Positions 51,720 through 62,610 of a DNA stretch of 64,000 nt are shown piece after piece. Under the pieces are notes generated by a model. The model did no database searches. It saw only the letters and a list, made by a program, of their open reading frames with translations, and was not told the origin of the DNA. The stretch spans positions 15,561,501 to 15,625,500 of the forward strand of contig NC_090283.1 in assembly GCF_037392515.1 (NCBI RefSeq), written 5' to 3'. The translations under genes and the position numbers were made by a program. The DNA comes from Haliotis asinina (Eukaryota; Mollusca; Gastropoda; Lepetellida; Haliotidae). Position 1 is the stretch's first letter. Each line of letters starts with the position of its first letter.

Positions 51720-52620
51720 GTCCACGGGTACGTCAGGCAACAAACATGTACATCAGCAGTTAACACACGTTTATTAGACACATTATGAACTGATTTACCG
51801 GACATGACTTGAAAGTGCCGTCGTAATTTGTCTTTTGCACGTCTTTGAACACTAAACAAATATAACCAAAATTTAGCATTTAGCAAGTTCACAGTGAACA
51901 CTGGAAGAACAAAGAACTGTGCAAGAAGGACATAATAAACGCGGATCAACCACCAATAGCCGGTACCTACGTCCAGGACACGATTTTATCAAATGAAAAC
52001 GTAATTTCACGACTGAATTTTGACCAAAGAAAATACAAATGCGTATCAAATGCCGTATTGGGATCCCAAATTGCATCCTACCATCTCAGCGGGCGATGGA
52101 TGAAAGAGTGACAAGAATGACAAATATTGGCGCGAAAGGGCAAAGGGGTGCTACTCGTGGATAAGTGTGACTGGACGTCTACTCAAAAAAGGGAACTTCA
52201 AAAGGATTTCAAGTGTTCCACTATCTTCGTATAGAGGATTGAGATAAGCACTTAAAAATGAGCCAGGACAAGGAAAAATGAGCTATTTCGGTCAAAATAA
52301 TCCCGATTATTTGAATTAATTATAGCAGCACACGTAAGTTTGTAGATTGCCATTTTTGACAACAACAGAACATGCTGCATAAATTGTTGACAGAGATAGG
52401 CTCACTTACATCCATACCAACATCAGCACCTATAGGCTTGTGCAAAAAGTATTCTTCAACTGACACAATTTCCATAAACTTAGATGTTATTTCAGTGTAG
52501 CATAAATAATTTTCATGAAGAGTGCAGGATGAATCTTTGTCAAATATGACAGGCAAATTTGAAATCATCTCTGCTCTCCACACACAATTCTGTGGTTCCA
52601 CGATGCACAATCCTATAGAC
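51720..52620. other. Intergenic, no gene recognised
   Basis: No coding signal supported. The part near 52470-52530 is, in inverted orientation, about 70% similar to 53140-53215 on the far side of the foldback element. Confidence 0.45.
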
Positions 52621-52629
52621 CGCCATGTT

Positions 52630-52949
52630 AAATGCAACATATGTCATATTTGGGATTTCACTTTCTTAGGAAAGTACAAATTCTAGTACTTTTTTCTCTC
52701 GGTTGAGTCCCATCCAGGATTTGAACCCGCACCCTCAGAGTCAGGCACCTAATCGCCAGCACACAAAGTCAGCCGCCTAGCCCGCTCAGCCACCGCGACT
52801 TCCACAAAAATGAAAGTCGGACAACTGGTAGTCTAGACTGCGTACTTTGCGGGTTCGAATCCCGGATGGGACTCAACCGAGAGAAAAAAGTACTAGAATT
52901 TGTACTTTCCTAAGAAAGTGAAATCCCAAATATGACATATGTTGCATTT
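52630..52949. mobile_element. Foldback element with tRNA-like arms, copy 1
   Basis: Arms of about 100 bp (52630-52732 and 52848-52949) are inverted copies, outer ends aaatgcaacatatgtcatat. Each arm contains a B-box-like gggttcraatccnggatggg. The interior in minus sense carries an A-box-like gtggctgagcggg. It looks like two tRNA-derived SINE units joined head to head. A second copy lies at 57581-57824. Confidence 0.75.
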
Positions 52950-53214
52950 GACCACTTTCTAAATGGCATCGTGTAATCACGCCATGTTAAAGGAGTTCAC
53001 AGCACTGAGGATATATTGATTAAATTGTTGCCATACAATAAGAAAAGCAACGGAAAATTAAACTGAAATTGTGTGATTGTAGGTAAACTGATTCCTCAGA
53101 AATGTGCGAAGTCTTGGATCTTACGAAAATGAAAACCAAGAAAATTATTTATCATACACTAAATTGACATGTAGGTCTATGGCAATGAGATCACGTTATG
53201 AATGCTTTAGGCAT

Positions 53215-53570
53215 GCGCCTGTACACAACATAACATCTCAGTATGTGAACAATGAAACATTGTATTTAGTACGATTAACGTGTGGACAACATCAGTAATA
53301 ACATCAACATAATATAATGTCTCAGTACCGGAACACAGAAATACTGTATTTAGTACGACTGACCTTTTGAAGACGCCAGCACCAACACAGCCTCAGTATG
53401 TGCACAATGAAATTTGTATTCATTACGACTTACCTGGAGAAGACATCAGCACCAACACCAGCATCATCACTCGCCTCAACACCAGCACCAACACAACATA
53501 ACGCCTCAGTATGTGAAAAATGATATATTGTGTGTATTATGATTGATCCGGGGAGGACATGATTGAATAA
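53215..53570. repeat. Tandem repeat, about 80 bp x 4
   Basis: Units contain ctcagtatgtgnacaatgaa, tttagtacga and a variable catcagcaccaacac stretch that has itself expanded near 53440-53500. Confidence 0.65.
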
Positions 53571-53814
53571 ATATATGAGAATGAAACACTGTTTTCTCTA
53601 AAGACCACTTTGATGAGATTTCAAGTTACATACTTGTTTGTGTTGGTTTGTTTTACACTCAGCAATATTCCAGCTCTACGACTGGAGGTAAGACAATGTG
53701 AGGTTAAATGAAATACTATTTTACGTCCAGTTCATTCCACCTAACACACTTGCATCTGCTCAACCCATGTTGAATGTAAGTGGGCATGGCACTATAGGAC
53801 AGAGGGTTTATGAG

Positions 53815-55993
53815 TTAGGAGAGCAGCTGCTTTATCGTGTCATCACTGGCGCAGTCTGACGGTGTACGTCCTCGAGAATCATGTACAGTTCTGGCGACAG
53901 CTGACGCCTCCAGCAGAACTGATACACATTCCAGTCGGCTTCGTTCTGATGCCTGGGAAGAAAAACATATTGATGGTTTGCTCGTCCATACAGTTCACTC
54001 AGAATCATGACTGTAAAAACTGTTTGTTTTGTTTTCACCTCACACTTAACAATTTTCCAATAATACAGCTTACCTATTATCAAATCCAGCTGGACCTAAA
54101 CAGATATCTATTAAGTGACAGTAAGACATTCCAGAAACATTGGGGGAGGTGTGGTTGAATGGGAGTTCGGATACTTAAGAATATTTTGCTCATATGTTGA
54201 CCTGTATGGATGTATGTGTGGCTGCTTGTACTAGCCCAGCCTTAAGCTGGTAAAATTTCTCGTGGGGCACGCTTAAAAAATGAAGGGAAGGGGGAGGTGG
54301 GATCATTGATATGCAAGGAGGGTGTCACTTATCTTGAACAAAAATTATAATGGGGGGGGGAGGGGGGCGGTACATAAAAATCATCATCATTCCACACCCC
54401 CTCCTGTCCTTGCCCATCCCCTCCCACTTCTCTCTTTCTTTTTCTCTCAGAAAACCTAAATGCAGGTGGGTAAGAAACAGCTGTCAAAGCAAAAACACAC
54501 CTGAGTTTCCATGTTAATCCTTTTGTTTTGTTTGTAAATATGTTTAATAAATTGAGCAACTTTACATTTCACACTTAATTCAAGAGAACCCGGATCAACA
54601 AACCAGGAATAAAACTGGCCTGGCCTAATATTCCAACTCACAACGCAATAATTCATCAAATTTGGTAGTGGCTTTAGTTGTTTTGTTACAAACAATCACA
54701 ATTAAATTGATTTCATTTGTTATGTAGCCAGATGATTGATTGTTTCAGGGCCAGTATTGTAACAATATACGACCATACATATGCATTATCTTCATGTAAT
54801 GATGCATACAATGTATGTGTTATTTATACTTTTGTTGGCAAGCTAAATGATTTATCATGCTCTGGTTATATTTATTATTCTTATAGATTCTATTGTGTAT
54901 TTCAGGGTGTAAATGATGATGATAGTCATCAATAAAACCAAATCACACCTGTAGCAGTGTTGTCAACTTTGTTCATGACAAACAGTTAAAGCTGCTACAT
55001 GCCTACCTTGTGAAGAGGGGTCATTTCATCCGAATCACGTGACACAGGGTCAGCCCCACGACTCAAAAGGAACTTGACAATGTCAGTGTGACCCATGTAG
55101 GCAGCTCTATGGAGAGGCGTGGCATGACCAGACCTTGTAGTGACATCCACATGGGCTCCAGCGTCCACCAGTGTCCGCACTACATCCAGGTGACCATTCC
55201 TGCTGGCGTAATGCTGAAATATTATGACAGAAATCAAATATTTTTTCTTACCATACCAATTCTATTTCTTGTTTTACGAATGCATCTGTAGTATTTCTTT
55301 TAAGAATAAAAAAATGAAAATGAATTTCATATGAAATGAATTTAGTGTCGCAAAAAGTGAAATCCTAATGGTGATGTGATATAAATGAAACATAACATCA
55401 CTCAGCTAATTTTTAGTTGATATAAACAAATCAAAAGAGTTAAGGTGACTTCCAATGCTACTTTTTTTCATTTCGCACCTGCCTTTAGATTTTATGGGGA
55501 CAAAAATCCAGAAAACCAAAAATTTAAAGTTTGTCTTAAATTAAATTTCTTTTGCTGCAATTAGTGTAAATCTCTCAGTGAAACATATGTATACATGATT
55601 TCAATTTTTCGCCATGTCATGTCTGTATCAAAATGTCTAACATAAAGAAAAAATAATTATTTCCTGATATTAAATACAATGACTGCATTCTGCATATCAA
55701 ATATCTACTGAAGCTATTTGTAATTATAAAATTCCTCTATATTAACTTGAGAATTAACGACCATAGTTCGCATTGTGAGTTACAGTTTTTACAAACCCAA
55801 GTACCAAAGCAGTGTAGCCCGATTTGTCTGTTTTGTCAGCGTCTACATCTTTCTGTAGATGTCGCTTTACTTCAGTCAGATCTCCATTTAATGCAGCAGA
55901 CCATATTCCACGCTCAAATTCTAATTCATCAAGCGTTTGGTGAACCGATGGTGAGCTGAAATGGCCTGAACATTTGTGATCCGTATGAGCCAT
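53815..55993 (-). CDS. ANKRD39: Ankyrin repeat domain-containing protein 39-like, three exons
   Basis: Exons on the minus strand: 55993-55805 (63 codons), 55213-55007 (69 codons) and 53952-53815 (45 codons plus stop), all phase 0 with GT-AG introns; 177 aa. The N-terminus is family-specific: HQTLDELEFERGIWSAALNG, then VDADKTDKSGYTAL. Exon 2 carries two ankyrin repeats (YASRNGHLDVVRTLVDAGA; TPLHRAAYMGHTDIVKFLLS). Exon 3 carries a last repeat and a short tail (LECVSVLLEASAVART, GRTPSDCA). Length and the FERGIWSAALNGDL block match my memory of human ANKRD39 (about 183 aa). A protein-interaction role is all that can be inferred. It shares a 397-bp upstream region with the divergently transcribed S28 peptidase. 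Confidence 0.9.
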
Positions 55994-56390
55994 TTGAAGT
56001 CATGTTTTTGACAAACCCTTGGGAGCAGTCATTTGACAGTATATTACACGGGGGAAACACGCTGTTAATAGTTTTAGATAAACTGACAATGAAAATATTC
56101 CCATATTCTGTGGAATATCCGAACTATTGATAATCTATAACACTAGCGAGCCATCTGAAGGATAATGCTGAATTCAACTTTATCTTCGTAATAACTACTC
56201 ATTTTGTCAAACTCGACCCCAGCGCGTGCCCTAGCAGTCATGATAGGGAGAGACCTTCTCCAACGAAATATCGTCGTGGGGAGCATAGAGCTTTGTCATA
56301 TGACCGTCACGTGAACGATCTCTTATCACATGAGTGGGTCGTCCCTCCTGATAACCATCGTCGAAAGAGAGCAGACGTGACTTAATCAAC
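55994..56390. promoter_or_regulatory. Head-to-head promoter region with two MiT/TFE-like E-boxes
   Basis: The 397 bp separate the ANKRD39 and S28 peptidase start codons. gtcacgtgaa at 56306-56315 matches the CLEAR motif GTCACGTGAC in 9 of 10 positions. tcacatga at 56326-56333 matches the related M-box. Both are 60-85 bp from the peptidase ATG. No TATA box stands out. Confidence 0.5.
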
Positions 56391-59300
56391 ATGGGAAGAC
56401 TGGCAGTTATCGCAGTGGCAGTTTTGGCGTGTCTTCATGTATCGGCTGCTTACGTACCGAGATTTCTCAATGGAAGACCAAGAGGTGGAATGGTTGGTCG
56501 TCCCGCATTCACACGAGTCTCCTCCGACCCCCTCCCACCCGATATGTGGATGGAACAGACATTAGACCACTTCAATGATGCCAACACTCAAACATGGCAG
56601 CAGGTAATGTGTAGAAACACTTATGAATAGTTGCAACATGCGTGATTGCCTACCTTTTATAGAAATAAATATTCGAAAACGTGAACGGGAATAGCAGAAA
56701 ATCATAGGCGCTCGACTCTGGAAGTAGTATCCAGGGTATACGTCACATTACGTGTGTACTTCCAAATACTTCCAGAGTCGAGCGCCTATGTAGAAAATAT
56801 CCATCATAAGATTGATAATAGAATCCATTGACCACAAAATAAATATTGTCACCATGGCAGCATCATGTCTTGACTGTTGGAGATATTATGGCAGTGTCAT
56901 GTGTTGACTGTAGGACGCCATCATGTAGGTGTCATGTGTTGACTGTGGGACCCCATCTTGGCAGTGTCATGTGTTGACTGTAAGATGCCATCGTGTCAGT
57001 GTCATGTGTTGACTGTAGGACGCCATCATGTCAGCGTCATGTTGATGGCAGGACCCGGGCATCTTGGCAGTGTCATGTGTTGACTGTAGGATGCCATCAT
57101 GGCAGTGTCATGTGTTGACTGCAGGACGCCATCGTGGCAGTGTCATATGTTGACAGTAGGACGCCATCGTTGTAGCATCATGTGTTGACTGTAGGACGCC
57201 ATCATGGCAGGTTCATGTGTTGATAATAGGACCCATCATGGCAGACAGTCGCGTGTTGACTGTAGCATCATGACAGGGCCGTCTGTGGACTCTAGGATGC
57301 CATTGTGGTAGGGTCATGTATTAAGATGATCCAATGTTTATAAATGTTTCGTTATTCACATCAAATCCCATGATGTTTTGGAACATGAGAAGGTTATTTT
57401 CAATAATGACTGCTATGTTCTTTTAAGGGACTGGGGGTGGGGGGTAGACTTGTGGTTATGGGGTCTGTTCGTCACATTAAAGACATGGTGACGACTCCCC
57501 ACATGAGTACACCATGTGAAGCCTATTTCTAGTGTCCACTGCTGGAATATTACCAAACATAATGATACTCACTCAGTGTTTGCAACGTATGTCATATTTG
57601 GGATTTCACTTTCCCAATAAAGTACAAATTCTAGTACTTTTTATTGGTTGAGTCCCATCTGAGATGCAAACCCGCACCCTCAGAGTCAGTCGCAGTGGCT
57701 GAGCGGCGTAGGCGGCTGACTTTGTGTGCTGGCAATTAGGTGCCTGACTCTGAGGGTCCCGAATGGGACTCAACCATTGTACTTTATTAAGAAAGTGAAA
57801 TCATAAATATGACTTGAGGCATTTGACCACTTTCTAAATGACATCATGTAATCACACTCAGTGTTTGTTTGTCACTTTAAAGGCATGGTTTTGATTCCCG
57901 ATATGGATACAATATGTGAAGGATATTTCTGGTATTGTTGGTCATGATATTGCTGTGATATTGCTTAAACTGGTGTATGACTAAACTCCCTCATTTACTT
58001 TGGTTTCAGAGATATTTTGTGAACGAGAAGTACTTCAAGCCAGGAGGACCTGTGTTTTTGATGATTGGCGGAGAGGGGACAGCTGACCCAATATGGATGG
58101 TGGAGGGAATGTGGGTAGAATACGCCAAGACTTACAATGCCATGTGTTTCCAGTTGGAGCATCGCTTCTACGGCAAGAGTCATCCCACACCGTATGTGTT
58201 CTTTCCTATTTGTCTATGAAGGTCTGTGGTCAGGCTTGTTGATCCCAGTCGGATCCCAGTTGCATAGACAGATGCTCAAGTTTTAGGTCACGTGATTGTC
58301 TGGTCCAGATTTGATCATTTGGAGACCGCTGTCATATAGCAGTAATATTGTGTTAAAATGTGCAGCGTTCAACCTGTTCATATTCTGTCATGAGTTATGA
58401 CATGTATGACATTTATTTGAAGAGGAGGAGGGTCGTAACAAGCTTAACTGCTTTATAGAACTTTTATTTGAAAGCAAAAGGTTCCTGACCACATTATATA
58501 ACATGATTGAGACATTTTGCCTCAGATTTTATAAAAATCAGTGGGAATTCATCAAAAGCAGAACACAGAACTAAAGCATGATTTCTTTTTTAATAAAATG
58601 TTCCTTTTAAAGAAACACTGGGAGATTGACCAAGCTTTGTTGTGCATGCTTCTTCTCTAATTTTATGTCAGGGGGAATGAGTGGAAGTATCAATTCATAT
58701 TTGTTCGGATCTGTTGGGGAAATTGAGCCAGGCTGAGGTAATTAACAAGATATTTTAGATTTAGATTAAAATATGCTGTTACCATGGTTACAGGGACATC
58801 AGTGATGAGAGTCTGCAGTATCTGAGCAGTGAGCAAGCTCTTGCTGATCTAGCAGCTTTCATTCAGTTTGCCAAGTCCAAGTTTAACCTGGCTGACAACA
58901 AGTGGATATCATTTGGAGGATCTTATCCAGGTTTGTGCTTGAATTAGTTGAGCTTACTTTATGATTCACCGTTGTATTAACTCTCCACAACTGTTCATAA
59001 CTTACATATTTTCAAAGAGAGAAAATATGCCTCAAGCCCGAGCTGAGTCCTGAAGGCCCTTTAGGCTACACGTAATTTTTAGTTGCCTCCTGAGAAAAGT
59101 CACTGAGATGATATGTTCTCACGTATTTGTATGCTTTTGAATAGATTATTAGTTTACGTTTTTATGGTTCGGCATATATGCTGGTTGTCCTCCTGAGGGG
59201 GTATGTAAGTCTCAAAACTTTCAAGTCAGTGTAATCTTACCAGGTTTTCTAAGCGTAGTATTTTGGCTAGCATTCAGTACTATCTGAGTTGAATGCAACA

Positions 59301-59810
59301 TTAAAATACCTCTGAATTTTTAAGATAAAGTCTTAATGTAATTTTGATACCTGGCACTAGAGTTGGAATCAGAGACCAAATCCCTTATCGATTATAAGAG
59401 GACTTGTGGTGAAGGATTAATGATTATAGTCAAAATATATACAATTTTAATGTAATTACCATTTTTGAGGGGTTCACCCCAGTCTCTTTTCTGATTAATG
59501 TTTTTGGATTGTTAGTTCTGTCATGCAATGAAATGTATGCTTGTCAGAACTAAATTTAATCAGTATGTCCCGTGCTCAAGATAGATTATGTATTTTTACA
59601 ATCAGTTAGTTATATTCCTTCTTTGGATGGATTTTCAATTATTTTCCATCACCGGAACACCACTACTTGATACTTACACTGCTACATGTGTTGCTGGTTT
59701 TGTTTGATCCCCAGGATCGCTGTCTGGATGGCTGAGGATGAAGTACCCACATCTCATCACAGGAGCTGTAGCAACAAGTGCCCCTGTGTTAGCTCAGCTG
59801 AACTTCGTGA
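56391..59810 (+). CDS. S28-family serine carboxypeptidase (PRSS16/PRCP/DPP7-like), 5' part
   Basis: Exons: 56391-56603, 58010-58191, 58794-58930, 59715-59810; GT-AG, phases 0, 2, 1, 1; 209 codons so far. The first about 20 residues form a signal peptide ([17 protein letters not shown]). The S28 pattern follows: [62 protein letters not shown] and the nucleophile elbow FGGSYPGSLSGW (Ser about 175). Asp and His of the triad would be in later exons, which I could not find before the window ends. By family knowledge these are secreted or lysosomal enzymes cleaving after proline or similar. The sequence resembles PRSS16/K12H4.7-type members, but I do not assign a symbol. Introns hold minisatellites and foldbacks. 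Confidence 0.9.
56703..56790. repeat. Perfect 24-bp inverted repeat (small palindromic element)
   Basis: cataggcgctcgactctgga... at 56703-56726 is exactly complementary to 56767-56790, with a 40-bp loop. It is GC-richer than the surrounding intron. Probably a tiny foldback or MITE. Confidence 0.85.
56858..57310. repeat. 35-bp minisatellite, about 12 copies
   Basis: Unit around gtcatgtgttgactgtagga followed by gccatcatggca. The period was counted as 35 bp between neighbouring tgttgactg blocks. It lies in intron 1 of the S28 gene. Confidence 0.85.
57581..57824. mobile_element. Foldback element with tRNA-like core, copy 2
   Basis: Same family as 52630-52949. A-box-like tggctgagcgg at 57697-57707 on the plus strand, then gcggctgactttgtgtgctg and tgcctgactctgaggg. 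The left arm repeats part of this in inverse. The B-box is damaged (gtcccgaatggg). Outer inverted ends share gtcatatttgggatttcact-type sequence. Confidence 0.7.
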
Positions 59811-59947
59811 GTAAGTATCTGTGACACATTCCCTTCTGCCTTGGGAAGTCATAGGTTTTCAGCAACCCATTCTTGCTGCACAAGTCAACAATGATCACCA
59901 TTTGGTTTGGTTTACGTCTTTGAAGGGCATTTGGAAGTGAAATACAT

Positions 59948-60189
59948 AGGAATGAAGATTTTTATGGATATCGACTTCTTTATTATGAGAACACAACGTT
60001 TCGGAGTTCACCATCCAGGTGAAGGATGATGAAGGAGTAAGCATTAACTCCGAAACGTGAAGGATGATGAAGGAGTAAGCATTAACTCCGAAATGTGTAG
60101 GATGAAGGATGATGAAGGAGTAAGCATTAACTCCGAAACATTGTGTTCTCATAATAAAGAAGTTGACATCCACAAAAATCTTCATTCCT
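59948..60189. mobile_element. Foldback element, about 60-bp arms around a tandem repeat
   Basis: aggaatgaagatttttatgg at the left end is matched inverted by the right end (60129-60189), with about four differences in 60 bp. Between them the block ggatgatgaaggagtaagca with attaactccgaaa is repeated three times, so the array and the arms share sequence. Confidence 0.75.
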
Positions 60190-60270
60190 GGTTTGTTTTA
60201 GTTGATGTTTGCACCAAAAGAGTACATTAATTGTAGTCCTATGACTTAGTAGAACCATCTTCGTTAAACA

Positions 60271-60420
60271 AGTGAGTGAGCTTAGTTTTATGCCGCATTT
60301 GGAGATATTCCAGCTACATCAAGGCAGGGGACACCAGAACTGGGCTGAACTGAACAAAGAAGGGAATTGAACATTGGTCTTTGACAAGCAAACGTTTTAA
60401 CCACAGGCTGCCACACTGCT
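60271..60420. repeat. SINE-like fragment (second gtgagtgag family)
   Basis: Begins agtgagtgagcttagtttta and atattccagctac, then ggggacaccagaactgggct and a tail with ttttaaccacaggctgcc. Related fragments lie at about 3940-4075 and, inverted, about 57460-57570 and 57865-57990. Confidence 0.6.
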
Positions 60421-60769
60421 CTTGTTGTAAGAAGACAGTTATTTGTAGGGTCTTATAAAATTGCTAGAATGCTGTGGCCTTACACAGATATTATATTTAC
60501 TACAGCTGCAATGAATCCAGTGTGAATGGAATATATTACATTTTGCGAACATGAATATTGGGTAACAAGACAAAAGTAGAGCTATTTATTCCTTATTTTT
60601 AGTGAAGTAGTATCAAACTAATTTTGGACCTATTTAAACCATTTCAATAGTTTGGAAATGATGAGGACCCGGCTGTATCAGACTTTAATGAAGCATTAAC
60701 GTGCCATTAAGCGTTCATTTAATGTATCATTAAATTTAGTTGTGCTAATGTGTTAATGACGCTGTGTTG

Positions 60770-62080
60770 TCATTAGCGGGTCATTAGCTTAGTGAAGGTC
60801 CACTGGTATCATTAGAGTGTCATTAACTTAGTGAAGGTCCTCGGGTATCATTAGAGCGTCATTAACTTAGTGAAGGTCCTCGGGTATCATTAGATCGTCA
60901 TTAACTTAGTGAAGGTCCTCGGGTATCATTAGAGTGTCATTAACTTAGTGAAGGTCCTCTGGTATCATTAGAGAGTCATTAACTTAGTGAAGGTCCTCGG
61001 GTATCATAAGAGTGTCATTAACTTAGTGAAGGTCCTTGGGTATCATTAGAGAGTCATTAACTTAGTGAAGGTCCTCGGGTATCATTAGAGTGTCATTAAC
61101 TTAGTGAATGTCCTCGGGTATCATTAGAGTGTCATTAACTTAGTGAAGGTCCTCGGGTATCATTAGAGTGTCATTAACTTAGTGAAGGTTCCCGGGTATC
61201 ACTAGAGAGTCATTAACTTAGTGAAGGTCCGCGGGTATCATTAGAGTGTCATTAACTTGGTGAAGGTCCTCGGGTATCATTAGAGTGTCATTAACTTAGT
61301 GAAGGTTCTCGGGTATCATTAGAGTGTCATTAACTTAGTGAAGGTCCACGGGTATCATTAGAGTGTCATTAACTTAGTGAAGGTCCTCGGGTATCATTAG
61401 AGCGTCATTAACTTAGTGAAGGTCCTCGGGTATCATTAGAGTGTCATTAACTTAGTGAAGGTCCACGGGTATCATTAGAGTGTCATTAACTTAGTGAATG
61501 TCCTCGGGTATCATTAGAGTGTCATTAACTTAGTGAAGGTCCTCGGGTATCATTAGAGTGTCATTAACTTAGTGAAGGTTCCCGGGTATCACTAGAGAGT
61601 CATTAACTTAGTGAAGGTCCGCGGGTATCATTAGAGTGTCATTAACTTGGTGAAGGTCCTCGGGTATCATTAGAGTGTCATTAACTTAGTGAAGGTTCTC
61701 GGGTATCATTAGAGTGTCGTTAACTTAGTGAAGGTCCACGGGTATCATTAGAGTGTCATTAACTTAGTGAAGGTCCTCGGGTATCATTAGAGCGTCATTA
61801 ACTTAGTGAAGGTCCTCGGGTATCATTAGAGTGTCATTAACTTAGTGAAGGTCCACGGGTATCATTAGAGCGTCATTAACTTAGTGAAGGTCCTCGGGTA
61901 TCATTAGAGTGTCATTAACTTAGTGAAGGTCCTCGGGTATCATTAGAGCGTCATTCACTTAGTGAAGGTCTTTGGGTATCGTTAGAGTGTCATTAACTTA
62001 GAGAAGGTCCTTGGGTATCGTTAGAGCGTCATTAACTTAGTGAAGGTCCTCGGGTATCGTTAGAGTGTCATTAACTTCTT
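60770..62080. repeat. 39-bp minisatellite, about 33 copies, with 390-bp higher-order period
   Basis: Unit cattaacttagtgaaggtcc plus tcgggtatcattagagtgt. Marker variants recur exactly 390 bp apart: gtgaatg at 61110/61500, actagagag at 61201/61591 and aacttggtg at about 61256/61646. So a block of ten units was duplicated. It lies downstream of exon 4 of the S28 gene, presumably in an intron. Confidence 0.9.
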
Positions 62081-62489
62081 GGAAAAGTGGATGTTGCACC
62101 AGAATTTTGTTTGAGCAGCACTGGATCTACCTAAATACAGCTATGAACTTACACATAAATGTAGAATATTAAATTGACTATCCCATTGTGTAAACTCAAG
62201 TGCAAATACTTAGGCTGTTTGAAAACTAGACACTGCTATATGTTATCCTGCAGTTTGTTATGCATTAAAAACAGTAAATTTCTCCACTTTTTATTGTACG
62301 CTGATAAAAATACTTTGCTCTATATTTTTAATTTGGCATCTTTACATAAAGTGTGAACGAACAAAATACTTTCTGATATCTGAACGACATAAGTACAGTG
62401 GAATCTGTCAAATTCGGACTCGACTGGGACCGACTTAACTCATTAAGGCCAAGAGCCGCGTATATGCGGCAAATTAATTAGCTTCTCAC

Positions 62490-62605
62490 AGCGAGAGCCG
62501 CATATTGGGGGTAATAAAAAGCACCTCTTATTCAGCGAGAGCCGCGTATTAGGGGTTATGAAAAGCACCTGTCATTCAGCAAGAGCCGCGTATTGGGGGT
62601 TTTAC
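62490..62605. repeat. 44-bp tandem repeat, about 2.7 copies
   Basis: Unit gcgagagccgcgtattgggg plus ttatgaaaagcacctnttattca. An extra diverged agagccgcgtatatgcgg precedes it at 62451. It is CpG-rich against an A+T-rich background. Confidence 0.75.
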
Positions 62606-62610
62606 ATTTG

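Noticed and set aside
52700..52860. tRNA-Leu/Ser-like sequence (also 57690-57760 and 38670-38750)
   Set aside because: A- and B-box-like motifs exist, but they sit inside repeated foldback or SINE-like elements and no complete cloverleaf could be folded by eye.
60770..62080. Regular repeat resembling a CRISPR array
   Set aside because: Units are contiguous 39-bp tandem copies with no unique spacers, and the host is an animal.
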